Shown: in pieces, positions 8,745-16,781 of the stretch
Numbering within the stretch: the first letter of the stretch is position 1
Layout: each line of letters begins with the position of its first letter
Source: an uncultured Duncaniella sp.
GTDB taxonomy: Bacteria; Bacteroidota; Bacteroidia; Bacteroidales; Muribaculaceae
Direction of reading: 5' to 3'
Assembly: GCA_910586305.1 (NCBI GenBank)
Contig: CAJUGS010000003.1
Span: 1 to 64,000, forward strand
DNA length: 64,000 nt
Translations under genes and position numbers: made by a program
Notes under the pieces: generated by a model
Told to the model about the DNA's origin: nothing
Seen by the model: the letters and a program-made list of their open reading frames with translations, nothing else
Database searches by the model: none

Positions 8745-8796
8745 AATTTGAGATATATGTGTATGTTTTTTATTGTATGCTTTTTGAAACGGAATA

Positions 8797-8804
8797 CAAA
8801 ATTA
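8797..8804 (-). promoter_or_regulatory. Candidate -7 element for the moxR-bat operon
   Basis: The minus strand reads TAATTTTG, a full match to TAnnTTTG. No TTG is present at the expected -33 distance. The region 8820-8950 is AT-rich with no open frame. Confidence 0.5.
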
Positions 8805-8954
8805 CAATAACAACAAATAAAGGGGGAAAAAGGTGTGTTAAAATTCCCTTTATTTTTACACCGTTCAATAATTTTAACTGAACGTGATGGTTAAATTAAC
8901 AAAATGTTAAAAGCCTGATTTGGCTATGTTAGAATCAAACTTTGCTTGTAGTGA

Positions 8955-8994
8955 AACAGAGGCCCTGCAATTAGCACATTGCAGGGCCTCTGTT
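8955..8994 (-). terminator. Intrinsic terminator after the HU-LysM gene
   Basis: A 16-bp perfect inverted repeat (AACAGAGGCCCTGCAA and its complement) surrounds an 8-base loop, 25 bases past the stop at 9019. It is followed on the minus strand by only a short T-run (TTTCAC). The stem is strong, and its two-sided symmetry would also block transcription on the other strand. Confidence 0.8.
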
Positions 8995-9018
8995 GTCATT
9001 ATTCCTTGAAGACCGTTT

Positions 9019-10500
9019 TCAGCGGTGGTACTTGGCAAGAATTTTTCCAGCTTTGTCATTTGCGGCTTTCACGCTGGCCGGATCGGATGGATTAATGCCA
9101 TATTTTTCGGCCGGTGGGATAACAAGTTCAAGTCCGGATTTGAGCTTGTTGGGATTACCGATCTTTGCTGAGTTTGCTTCATAGATGTATACCCAAAACG
9201 CCTTGTTGCCATAGTGTTTCTTTGCCATCTCGTGAAGAAGATATCCGGGACGAATCTTATCTTTTACGATAGCCGGTTTTTTCGTTTCAACTTTAGGCTC
9301 GGGTATTGTCGGAGCAGGTGCCGGGGCAGGAGCCGGCTGTTCGATTGCTTTCACAGTGTCGACAGGTGTAGCCATCGTGTCAGCGGGAAGCTGGGAGGCA
9401 ATTGTGTCAGCAACGATTGTGTCAACCGGTACGACCGGAGTTACTTCCTCCGCTACCTGCTCTTGCTGGAGTGGCATTGTCGGCATGGGGAAGAGGTAAT
9501 TTATGGTGAGGTAAACACCGCAGGCACCGAGGGCAAGGCCTACTATGAGTCCGATGGCGAGTCCCCAGCCAAATCCAAGTCCTCCTGATTGTTTCGTCCC
9601 GTCTTGCACGTGCTCTTCGGGCTCTTCTTCAATAAAGACAGGAGGTGTGAGTACTTGTGGTTTGGACGGTTCCTGGTGTTGTATCGAGGAAACAGGAGTG
9701 GCAGGAGGTGTTGGCTTCTGCTCTTCCTCAAGCTCCGGTTCAGAATCGGAGACCTTTTCCTCTACGGGATCGGGTTGAGGTGTTTCCTCTGCTACTGAAA
9801 TCTGGGGAACTTCTTCCTGGGTGGTGACTGTTGGTGTTGGCGTGGTTGGTTCGAGTGGCGTTACTTCGTCTTGTGCTTCCTCGATAACCTCCTCGACAAT
9901 ATCGTGACAAGGCTCGGCCTCAGATTCATCTTCAGCTTCTGTCCCTGCTTCGGTCTCCGGTTCTGACTCTGACTCTGACTCTGGCTCTGGCTCTACTGGG
10001 GCAATCGATTCCTCAAAAACTTCATTGGAGGTCTCGGTTTCCTGCAACGCCTCGTCCTTTGTCTCGACTTCGGCTATCGTCTCATCTTCTGTGTCGGGCA
10101 ATATCGCTATCTGCTCTTCGGTCGAATCGATTTGGTCAGGAGTTGGTTCAGTGCTTGTTTCAGTACTTGCGATTGTCATCGCCTCCTCTTCCAGACGGTC
10201 TATTTCAGCGAGGGCTTCCGGTGTCACCGACGGTGAGAGCGGTTCAGGCTCGAACAGAGCAAAGGGCGCGTTGATTGTATCGGCAAGAGTCTTGTCGGGA
10301 ACGAATTCAACAGGGTTCTCCGAGTTGCTACAGGCCGAGAATGTTCCAATTCCCTTCACTTTCACAATCTCTCCGGAGGTCACTCCTTCGGCTACGAGGT
10401 CGAAAAAGTTACGTATGAAGCTTTCCGCTGCCTCGTTGCTTATAGAGAGGTTTTTTGCCAAAAGGTCTGCCAGTTCGTGGACGGGTATCTTACGGCTCAT
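9019..10500 (-). CDS. HU-like domain / membrane helix / LysM fusion protein
   Basis: 493 residues in four parts. Residues 1-78 form an HU/IHF-like fold (ADLLAKNLSISNEAAESFI, then VKVKGIGTFS). Residues 85-305 form a very acidic, Pro/Glu/Thr-rich linker with ESESESEPE repeats. A Gly-rich membrane helix lies near 307-333. A periplasmic Pro/Ala stretch leads to a LysM domain at about 417-463 (MAKKHYG, then YEANSAKIGNPNKLKSGLELVIP). LysM binds peptidoglycan; HU folds bind DNA or other partners. The HU part lacks the usual RNP-type arm, so DNA binding is not certain. HU-membrane-SPOR/LysM architectures are known in Bacteroidetes. The ATG overlaps the stop of the preceding HU gene (ATGA), so the two are made together. 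Confidence 0.88.
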   Translation of the reverse strand: MSRKIPVHELADLLAKNLSISNEAAESFIRNFFDLVAEGVTSGEIVKVKGIGTFSACSNSENPVEFVPDKTLADTINAPFALFEPEPLSPSVTPEALAEIDRLEEEAMTIASTETSTEPTPDQIDSTEEQIAILPDTEDETIAEVETKDEALQETETSNEVFEESIAPVEPEPESESESEPETEAGTEAEDESEAEPCHDIVEEVIEEAQDEVTPLEPTTPTPTVTTQEEVPQISVAEETPQPDPVEEKVSDSEPELEEEQKPTPPATPVSSIQHQEPSKPQVLTPPVFIEEEPEEHVQDGTKQSGGLGFGWGLAIGLIVGLALGACGVYLTINYLFPMPTMPLQQEQVAEEVTPVVPVDTIVADTIASQLPADTMATPVDTVKAIEQPAPAPAPAPTIPEPKVETKKPAIVKDKIRPGYLLHEMAKKHYGNKAFWVYIYEANSAKIGNPNKLKSGLELVIPPAEKYGINPSDPASVKAANDKAGKILAKYHR

Positions 10501-10772
10501 TTAGCGAGTTTTTTTCTAAGTACGACACTAGTCTGGAATCCAAGGGTAATCGACGGAGGAGTTAGTACCCTCTCGCCGGTGGCCGGGTCGACCACGATGT
10601 CTTCGTCTTTTTTAGATGTTACGAATGTGCCGAACCCCGGGATAGCCACGGAATTGAGTTCGGTTGCTTCGCGAGCAAAAACGCTCCCAAGGCCCTCGAT
10701 GAGCTGTGCCGCTTCGGCAGGGTCGCATCCAAGGGCTTTGGAGAGTCGGGAGTTGAAGGTCTTTGCGTCCAT
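10497..10772 (-). CDS. HU/IHF-family small DNA-binding-like protein
   Basis: 91 residues from the ATG at 10772, which comes two bases after the proS stop. The longer frame to 10799 would overlap proS by 26 bases, and its extra residues (MSFSPATID) do not fit HU proteins. Visible HU features are the helical N-terminus MDAKTFNSRLSKALG, a strand with VAIPGFGTF, and the arm region VDPATGERVLTPPSITLGF. The arm lacks the RNP triad of typical HU, so it is divergent. It is translationally coupled to the HU-LysM protein, which suggests a heterodimer; that is inference. Confidence 0.85.
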   Translation of the reverse strand: MDAKTFNSRLSKALGCDPAEAAQLIEGLGSVFAREATELNSVAIPGFGTFVTSKKDEDIVVDPATGERVLTPPSITLGFQTSVVLRKKLAK

Positions 10773-10773
10773 A

Positions 10774-12255
10774 TCAATAGTTGCGGGCGAAAATGACACG
10801 TTGTGCGGAGGGTTTGCCTGTCACCATGCAGACTCCCGGAGTCTTGTCGCCATCGAAAGGAATACAGCGTATTGTAGCTTTTGTCTCTTCCTTTATTTTT
10901 TCCTCTGTTTCCGGGGTGCCGTCCCAGTGGGCGAGAATGAAACCACCCTTTTCAATTTCCTTTTTGAACTCGTCGTAGCTGTCGACTGTGCGTGTGAGGC
11001 TTTCACGATGATCAAGGGCTTTCTTGAAGATGTTAGCCTGGATTTCCTCAAGAAGGTTCTTGCAATATTCGGCAATTCCTTCGAGGGGAGCAACGTGTTT
11101 CTCGAGTGTGTCACGACGCATCACTTCGACAGTGCCGTTTTCGATATCTCGGGCGCCGATGGCAAGGCGGACGGGCACGCCCTTGAGCTCGTAGTCTGCA
11201 AACTTGAATCCGGGACGCTTGTTGTCGGCATCGTCAAACTTGACGCTTACTCCGAGTGCGCGCAGGCGGTCGACAATGGGATTGACTGCTGCTGCAATTT
11301 CCTCTTTCTGGCTGTCGTTTTTATAGATGGGTACGATGACAACCTGGATGGGTGCAAGGTGGGGAGGCAGAACAAGACCGTTGTCGTCGGAATGTGTCAT
11401 GATGAGTGCACCCATGAGGCGGGTTGATACACCCCACGATGTGGCCCATACATATTCCGGCTGGTTTTCTTTGTTAACATAGGTGACATCGAAAGCCTTG
11501 GCGAAGTTCTGTCCGAGGAAGTGGGAGGTGCCGGCCTGAAGGGCTTTTCCATCCTGCATCATGGCTTCGATGCAGAGAGTTTCGAGAGCTCCTGCAAAGC
11601 GTTCGTTGGCACTCTTCACGCCTTTTATTACGGGTACGGCCATGAAATTCTCGGCGAAATCGGCATAAACATCAAGCATTTTGCGAGCTTCTGTCCAGGC
11701 CTCTTCTTCAGTTGCGTGGGCTGTGTGTCCTTCCTGCCAGAGGAACTCGGCAGTGCGGAGGAACATTCGGGTGCGCATCTCCCAGCGCATCACATTGGCC
11801 CACTGGTTGATGAGTATGGGTAGATCGCGATATGAATGAATCCAGTTGCGATATGTATTCCAGATTATTGTCTCAGAGGTGGGACGTATGATGAGTTCCT
11901 CTTCCAGCTTGGCTGCGGGGTCGACTACGACTCCGCTTCCGTCAGGTGCGTTCTTGAGACGGTAGTGAGTCACAACAGCACACTCCTTGGCGAAGCCCTC
12001 GACATGGTCTGCCTCGCGCGAGAGGAACGACTTGGGTATGAGCAGGGGAAAGTATGCGTTCTGATGTCCGGTCTCCTTGAACATACGGTCAAGTTCGTGC
12101 TGCATTTTCTCCCAGATTGCATAGCCGTAGGGCTTGATTACCATGCATCCTCTGACTGCCGACTGCTCGGCAAGGTCAGCTTTTACTACAAGATCGTTGT
12201 ACCACTGCGAGTAATTCTCGCTGCGCTTGGTGAGGTCTTTAAGTTCTTTAGCCAT
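10774..12255 (-). CDS. proS: Prolyl-tRNA synthetase (archaeal/eukaryote-like short type)
   Basis: 493 residues. This is a class II synthetase that charges tRNA-Pro. It is the short type without the bacterial editing insertion, as usual in Bacteroidetes. Motif 2 region RPTSETIIW...NQWANVMRWE, the EFLWQEGHTAH segment and an anticodon-binding domain with VPVRLAIGARD are visible, and it ends in ...IFARNY with a C-terminal Tyr as in this class. It lies 26 bases after the OmpA-like gene and one base before the chosen ATG of the HU gene. Confidence 0.97.
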   Translation of the reverse strand: MAKELKDLTKRSENYSQWYNDLVVKADLAEQSAVRGCMVIKPYGYAIWEKMQHELDRMFKETGHQNAYFPLLIPKSFLSREADHVEGFAKECAVVTHYRLKNAPDGSGVVVDPAAKLEEELIIRPTSETIIWNTYRNWIHSYRDLPILINQWANVMRWEMRTRMFLRTAEFLWQEGHTAHATEEEAWTEARKMLDVYADFAENFMAVPVIKGVKSANERFAGALETLCIEAMMQDGKALQAGTSHFLGQNFAKAFDVTYVNKENQPEYVWATSWGVSTRLMGALIMTHSDDNGLVLPPHLAPIQVVIVPIYKNDSQKEEIAAAVNPIVDRLRALGVSVKFDDADNKRPGFKFADYELKGVPVRLAIGARDIENGTVEVMRRDTLEKHVAPLEGIAEYCKNLLEEIQANIFKKALDHRESLTRTVDSYDEFKKEIEKGGFILAHWDGTPETEEKIKEETKATIRCIPFDGDKTPGVCMVTGKPSAQRVIFARNY

Positions 12256-12281
12256 TGCTTTATGATGATGTTAAATATTCG

Positions 12282-12917
12282 TTATTTAAGAAGGCCTTTA
12301 TGGGCCTGTGTAATCATTTTGGGGCCGGGTATGAGATAGAATTCTACTCGGCGGTTGGCTGCTCGTCCCTTGCGGGAGTTGTTTTGCTCTACAGGTTGTG
12401 TGTCGCCCATTTCGTAGGGGATGACTATGAGGTCTTCGCTCACGTGGCCCAGGAGCCAGTCGTATATGGAGTTGTTGCGCTCGTGGGAGAGCCAAAGGTT
12501 ATATTGCTGTGAGCCGGTATTGTCGGTGTTGACCGTGTAGACCAGTTTGAACATTTCTGGATCCCTAAGAAGGTCGATTATAGGTGTCATCTTTGGAATT
12601 CCCGATGGGGAGAGGAGTGTGTCGTTGGGCAGAAATAGGTCGTCGGTTGGCAGAGTCACCACGACTACTTCGTCATTGCGTGTGAGGTCGACTATGTAGC
12701 CTTTTTTTGCCAGGCTGTCGCCTATTCGACGCATATGCTTTACGATTGGCTGGTGTTCACCTTCGCCTACTACCGGTGTCTGGATATTGTTTTCAATATC
12801 CATGTCCATAAAAGCCGACTCCTCATATCCTTTGTAAGGGTCAACGTATTTCCCTTTGGCCAGTAGCGGGAATGAGAAAAGCAGAAGCAGGATTGCGGAG
12901 AGAATTATGTGGTTCAT
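12282..12917 (-). CDS. OmpA-family peptidoglycan-associated protein
   Basis: 211 residues with a signal peptide (about 1-20, ...SFPLLAKG). The C-terminal half resembles an OmpA-like domain: a predicted strand near VVVVTLPTDDLFLPND, the helix SHERNNSIYDWLLGHV, and the RKGRAANRRVEFYL motif that in this fold contacts diaminopimelate. No clear lipobox Cys is seen. It is two bases after the small acidic gene at 12920-13231. It probably sits in the periplasm or at the outer membrane. Confidence 0.85.
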   Translation of the reverse strand: MNHIILSAILLLLFSFPLLAKGKYVDPYKGYEESAFMDMDIENNIQTPVVGEGEHQPIVKHMRRIGDSLAKKGYIVDLTRNDEVVVVTLPTDDLFLPNDTLLSPSGIPKMTPIIDLLRDPEMFKLVYTVNTDNTGSQQYNLWLSHERNNSIYDWLLGHVSEDLIVIPYEMGDTQPVEQNNSRKGRAANRRVEFYLIPGPKMITQAHKGLLK

Positions 12918-12919
12918 GT

Positions 12920-13231
12920 TTAATCTGTTAACGGGTCAAGGCTTTGCTCGTAGGCGAGTTCGGCTGCTACGAGTGGTTCAATATCTTCGGCGCGGATGGG
13001 TGAAAGTTTGTCCTTGGAGAGCATTCGGCGCACATGGGCTGTGAGTTCTCCGACGTTTACGTCTTCATCGTCTGCCTCGGCGTCGATATCAAGAAGTCCG
13101 TTGTCGTCATACCAGTCCCATATTATGTCTATGATATTGATGAGTTCGTCATCGGGATAAGATGATGCCGTGTCTGTACCTATTGCGGCGCGCATTGCCT
13201 TTACGGCTGCTTTTTCATCGTATTCTGCCAT
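12920..13231 (-). CDS. Small acidic conserved protein, function unknown
   Basis: 103 residues, strongly acidic (for example SYPDDELINIIDIIWDWYDDNGLLDIDAEADDEDV). It has no signal peptide, membrane segment or cysteine. It is predicted to be mostly helical. It sits between rimM (6 bases) and the OmpA-like gene (2 bases) in one operon, so it is very likely expressed. I do not recognise the family. Confidence 0.8.
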   Translation of the reverse strand: MAEYDEKAAVKAMRAAIGTDTASSYPDDELINIIDIIWDWYDDNGLLDIDAEADDEDVNVGELTAHVRRMLSKDKLSPIRAEDIEPLVAAELAYEQSLDPLTD

Positions 13232-13237
13232 GATGGA

Positions 13238-13771
13238 TCAGTTGTTAAGTTCGATGATTTCAGTAGGATATGATGTTTCTACGATTCTTTCCGTTGTGTC
13301 AATGCCAAGTATGAATTCATCGGCTACGGGCAGAAGTATTTCGCGCTTTTCCGGGGTGGTTATTATGAAAAGCACATTGTCGGTCATATCGTTGATGTCT
13401 GTGATTTCACCAAGTGTCCCCGAGCAATTGTCGCGGATTGTGAAGCCTATCAGGTCTGAGGCGTAGAGGCCTCCCTCGGGGTCGAGCTCTATCTCCGGGA
13501 TGTCTGAGTTGAGCAGATAGAAGGGCCGAGTGGAGAATTTGCGTGCTTTCTCCTCGGAATCAATGCCGTCGAGGGTTACAAGGTCTGTGTCGGCTGTCTT
13601 TGGCCTGACAGAGCTGACAAAGAACGGCACGAAAATACCGTCGACATCTATTATGACACACTTCACCTCTTCGAGATCGGCGTCAATGTCGAGCGTAGCG
13701 GATATCTCACCCTTGATTCCATGGGGTTTGTTGAAATGTCCGGCAAGTGTTATCTCTTCCTTTCGGATCAT
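13238..13771 (-). CDS. rimM: Ribosome maturation factor RimM
   Basis: 177 residues. RimM binds ribosomal protein S19 and assists 30S head maturation. The N-terminal barrel begins ITLAGHFNKPHGIKGEISATL (GxI.kpHGikGe form), and a PRC-barrel follows with LYASDLIGFTIRD...LGEITDIND and EILLPVADEFILGID. Its ATG shares one base with the stop of the DUF4290 gene (TGATG), indicating coupling. Confidence 0.95.
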   Translation of the reverse strand: MIRKEEITLAGHFNKPHGIKGEISATLDIDADLEEVKCVIIDVDGIFVPFFVSSVRPKTADTDLVTLDGIDSEEKARKFSTRPFYLLNSDIPEIELDPEGGLYASDLIGFTIRDNCSGTLGEITDINDMTDNVLFIITTPEKREILLPVADEFILGIDTTERIVETSYPTEIIELNN

Positions 13772-14364
13772 CAGTGTTTCTTCTTTTTCTTCTTCCCTTG
13801 GGCCGGAGGGGCGATTATCTGGAAATCATGCAACCTTACATTGTCGGATGAGAGACGTATTTCCCCGTGAGAGAGTTCGGCAAGGTCTTTGAAGATTTTA
13901 GTGTCGTCTACTCCGTCTTTTGACACTGCGAGGAGCAGTTTTTTCATGTGGTTGGCTGCAAGCAATGATAGTTCATCACGCTCAGGTCCGTCGGGCATCT
14001 CTGTTATTCGGGCAATGAGTTTCTCGATGTCCTTTCCGTAGTGACGGTATCGAATGTGATGTCCTGAGTATGGAACGCGTTCGGGCGGAGTGTCGAGTGG
14101 ATTGCAACTGATCATTTCGACAGGGGAGTCGATGTCGAGACGGAAGTCGCTTATTATGGCGAGGTGGTCCCAGAGTTTCTGCTGATAGTTCTCCTGCTCC
14201 TTGATTTTAGGGAACAGTTTGAGCATGGCCGCGACAATTGTGTGTGCGCATCGGGTGCGCTCGTCGCGGTCTTGGATGGTGAGGCAATGGTCTACCATCT
14301 GCTGTATGTTGCGCCCGTATTCCGGGAGGACAAGACGGGGTTTGCCGGTGTTGTAAGTGAGCAC
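13771..14364 (-). CDS. DUF4290 protein
   Basis: 197 residues, family DUF4290, largely restricted to Bacteroidetes. It is helical and starts MLTYNTGKPRLVLPEYGRNI as family members do. This fixes the start at a GTG codon (14364). The C-terminus is a run of lysines after PPAQG (GKKKKKKH), perhaps for RNA or ribosome contact, which would fit its link to rimM. Function is unknown. Confidence 0.9.
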   Translation of the reverse strand: MLTYNTGKPRLVLPEYGRNIQQMVDHCLTIQDRDERTRCAHTIVAAMLKLFPKIKEQENYQQKLWDHLAIISDFRLDIDSPVEMISCNPLDTPPERVPYSGHHIRYRHYGKDIEKLIARITEMPDGPERDELSLLAANHMKKLLLAVSKDGVDDTKIFKDLAELSHGEIRLSSDNVRLHDFQIIAPPAQGKKKKKKH

Positions 14365-14390
14365 TTAGTGGCTTGTCTGTTAAGATTAAT

Positions 14391-14433
14391 CATTGGCAAC
14401 CGCCCTCCTGTGAGGAAGGACCGGCTGCCAATG
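14391..14433 (-). terminator. Hairpin after fabG
   Basis: CATTGGCA/TGCCAATG arms enclose CCG/CGG and CCTC/GAGG inner pairs, forming a long interrupted stem 20 bases past the fabG stop. No T-run follows, so termination is likely but not canonical. Confidence 0.5.
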
Positions 14434-14452
14434 GATGGGGGAAATTGATTTT

Positions 14453-15199
14453 TTACATATTCATTCCGCCGTCGACCTGGATTACCTGGCCGCTGACGTA
14501 TGACGACATATCTGAGGCGAGGAATGTTGCCACGTTGGCAATGTCCTCAACCTGGCCGGCACGACGGAGGGGTATCTTAAGAGCCCATTCCTTGCGAACG
14601 TCTTCGGGAAGAGCAGCTGTCATGGCAGTCTCGATGAAGCCCGGTGCGATGGCGTTGGCGCGGATGCCGCGTGATCCCACTTCCTGGGCGATTGACTTGG
14701 CGAGGGCGATGAGACCTGCCTTGGATGCGGCGTAGTTGGACTGGCCGGCGTTGCCGTGAACACCTACAACAGAGGCCATATTGATGATAGAGCCGCTGCG
14801 CTGGCGCATCATGATGGGAAGAACAGCGTGGATAAAGTTAAACGCGCTCTTGAGATTTACGGCGATAACTGCGTCCCACTGGGCCTCGGTCATACGCATC
14901 ATGAGACCGTCCTTTGTGATACCTGCGTTGTTTACAAGGATATCGATGTGGCCGAAGTCTTCCTTAACCTTGGCAACAACCTCTTCTGTTTGAGCGAAGT
15001 CGGCTGCATTGGATGCGTAACCGATGGCTTTAACGCCGAGAGCTTCGAGCTCTTTTTCGGTGGCTTCCATGTTTTCGTCGCGGTTGAGGTCGGTGAATGC
15101 TATGTCGGCACCCTCAGAGGCGAATTTCATCGCGATGCTCTTGCCGATGCCACGGGCGGCGCCGGTGATAAGGGCTACTTTTCCTTCGAGTAATTTCAT
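14453..15199 (-). CDS. fabG: 3-oxoacyl-ACP reductase FabG
   Basis: 248 residues, short-chain dehydrogenase fold. NADPH site TGAARGIG is near residue 13, NNAG near 90, catalytic Ser in NMASVVG, and the Tyr-Lys pair in SNYAASKAGL. It ends YVSGQVIQVDGGMNM, a typical FabG ending. It reduces 3-oxoacyl-ACP in fatty-acid elongation. It lies 15 bases after the tetR gene and is likely co-transcribed with it. Other SDR substrates cannot be excluded, but length and motifs match FabG well. Confidence 0.93.
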   Translation of the reverse strand: MKLLEGKVALITGAARGIGKSIAMKFASEGADIAFTDLNRDENMEATEKELEALGVKAIGYASNAADFAQTEEVVAKVKEDFGHIDILVNNAGITKDGLMMRMTEAQWDAVIAVNLKSAFNFIHAVLPIMMRQRSGSIINMASVVGVHGNAGQSNYAASKAGLIALAKSIAQEVGSRGIRANAIAPGFIETAMTAALPEDVRKEWALKIPLRRAGQVEDIANVATFLASDMSSYVSGQVIQVDGGMNM

Positions 15200-15214
15200 A
15201 TTTGTGGTTTAAAA

Positions 15215-15841
15215 TTATTGAGTTGAAATATGATTCTGTCTGTTTGAAATAAGACGAGAGAGAATGAATTCCGTGACTTCTCCACAGATTTTGCGAGGGT
15301 CTACGCCGACGGCCTCATAGGAGTTGCGCAGGCGGCAGAGGTCGACTCCTTGGAATATCATTTGGTATACAGACGGGAGGCTGGCGGCAACTTTCTCGTC
15401 AAACGAGCCTTCGGCCACGCCGGTTTCAAGCATCATGCCGAATAGCTCTCGCTCTTTCTGAACGGCCATATGGCGTATGCGTTCCAAGCGTTTGTAGTCA
15501 AAAGTGATGTAGGATATGAGCTGACTTGTTGCAGAAGATGAGGATATGGTGTCGTCGACAATCTCAAATCTCGCCTTGATGAATTTGCGTAGTTTTTCTT
15601 CCGGGCCAAGATCGCTCTCCACCACGTCCTTCAGACGGCTCACGATGGTGTCGGCTTCCCTCTCTACGACAGCATCGTAGATTTCCTTCTTGTTTTTGAA
15701 ATAGGTGTAGATAGTGCGCCGCCCCTTGTCGGAAGCAGTTGCAATATCATTCATTGTGGTGCGCTCAACTCCGTTGCTTACAAAGAGTTGCCGGGCCACG
15801 TCAAGAAGCCTCTCACGAGTTTTTGCTGCTATTGAGGTCAT
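15215..15841 (-). CDS. TetR/AcrR-family transcriptional regulator
   Basis: 208 residues from MTSIAAKTRERLLD. The frame is open to an ATG at 15865, but that ATG lies inside the -7 element TAACTTTG (15863-15870), so translation must begin at 15841. The N-terminal helix-turn-helix is typical: ARQLFVSNGVERTTMNDIATASDKGRRTIYTYFKNKKEIY split over about 14-53. The C-terminal ligand domain has no recognisable specificity. The fabG gene follows within 15 bases, so regulation of lipid synthesis is a reasonable guess. Confidence 0.9.
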   Translation of the reverse strand: MTSIAAKTRERLLDVARQLFVSNGVERTTMNDIATASDKGRRTIYTYFKNKKEIYDAVVEREADTIVSRLKDVVESDLGPEEKLRKFIKARFEIVDDTISSSSATSQLISYITFDYKRLERIRHMAVQKERELFGMMLETGVAEGSFDEKVAASLPSVYQMIFQGVDLCRLRNSYEAVGVDPRKICGEVTEFILSRLISNRQNHISTQ

Positions 15842-15862
15842 CGGCCTGTATAGTTTAGACTG

Positions 15863-15870
15863 CAAAGTTA
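15863..15870 (-). promoter_or_regulatory. -7 element of the tetR-fabG operon
   Basis: The minus strand reads TAACTTTG, 21 bases before the chosen tetR start. No TTG at the standard -33 distance is seen. It decides the tetR start codon. Confidence 0.65.
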
Positions 15871-15887
15871 CGAAAAATCCGTCAAGA

Positions 15888-16637
15888 TTAAATCTCTATG
15901 CCTTGATTTTTTAGAAATTCCTTATAGACTCGTGAGAACTGTTCGTTGGCTGCTTTCGGGTAGCGAACTTCGGCAAAGACTGCGGCGAGACTGTCTTTGT
16001 TGTTTTCTTCGACGAAACGACGGTTGGATTCAAGTGCCTCTTCTTCAGCGTAGATATCACGTATGCCTTCGTCGTCGGGGTTGTTGTAGGTGTCGTGGTG
16101 CACGATGGCGTGGAGTGGCAGGCGTGGCTGCACTCCGGGATTTTCGGCCGGGTATCCTACTGTGACTGTGACCACGGGGACAACACCCTTGGGCAGACGG
16201 AGCGACTTGGCTATCTGCTCGGCGTTGTATGTGGTTGTGCCGAGGTAGCAGGTCCCGAGACCTTCGAGTTCGGCGAGTGTGCAGAATTGCTGGGCAAATA
16301 TCGACGTGTCTATGACAGCCCAGGTGAAACCTTGGAGATTGTCGAGGCCGGGTTCGGTGTGATTGATTCTGCACCAGGTATTGAAGCGGTTGAAGTCAAG
16401 GCAGAATGTCAGCACAGCTTTAGCGCTACGTATGGCCGGTTGGTTGAAGTGAGCCGGCGCGAGATCGGCTATTCTGGCCGGATCGCGAGTGACGACTACA
16501 CTGTAGGTCTGCATATTCCCGGTGTTGGGTGCGTGTGTGGCTGTGGCAAGAAGGGTGTCGATAAGCTCGGCCGGAACTTCTTTTGTCTGGTCGTAGGCCC
16601 TGACGGAATATCTGTTTTTGAAGTAATTCTTGTCCAT
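15888..16637 (-). CDS. Nitroreductase-family FMN oxidoreductase
   Basis: 249 residues. The start YFKNRYSVRAYDQTKEVP is the usual nitroreductase N-terminus with the FMN-phosphate-binding Arg. THAPNTGNMQTYSVVVTRDP and GLGTCYLGTTTYNAEQIAKSL continue the fold. The length and C-terminal extension resemble the NfsA/FRP type that acts with NAD(P)H. Substrate unknown; relatives reduce nitro compounds or flavins. It has its own strong promoter upstream. Confidence 0.9.
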   Translation of the reverse strand: MDKNYFKNRYSVRAYDQTKEVPAELIDTLLATATHAPNTGNMQTYSVVVTRDPARIADLAPAHFNQPAIRSAKAVLTFCLDFNRFNTWCRINHTEPGLDNLQGFTWAVIDTSIFAQQFCTLAELEGLGTCYLGTTTYNAEQIAKSLRLPKGVVPVVTVTVGYPAENPGVQPRLPLHAIVHHDTYNNPDDEGIRDIYAEEEALESNRRFVEENNKDSLAAVFAEVRYPKAANEQFSRVYKEFLKNQGIEI

Positions 16638-16662
16638 AATTTAATTAAGGTGAATTGATGTG

Positions 16663-16693
16663 CAAATTTAACGATTTTATCGGAATAATTCAA
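16663..16693 (-). promoter_or_regulatory. Promoter of the nitroreductase gene
   Basis: Minus strand TTG (16691-16693), 20 bases, TAAATTTG (16663-16670). The predicted leader is about 20 bases. Confidence 0.75.
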
Positions 16694-16781
16694 AATCACA
16701 CATTTTGCAGAACTATTTTAACGAAAGATGTGTTATGTAAGGTGAAGAAAAAATTACTCACTTTAACATACTATTTCGTTT

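Noticed and set aside
7839..8810. Plus-strand 323-codon frame opposite moxR
   Set aside because: moxR on the other strand has all AAA+ motifs; this frame is Cys/His-rich without domain pattern.
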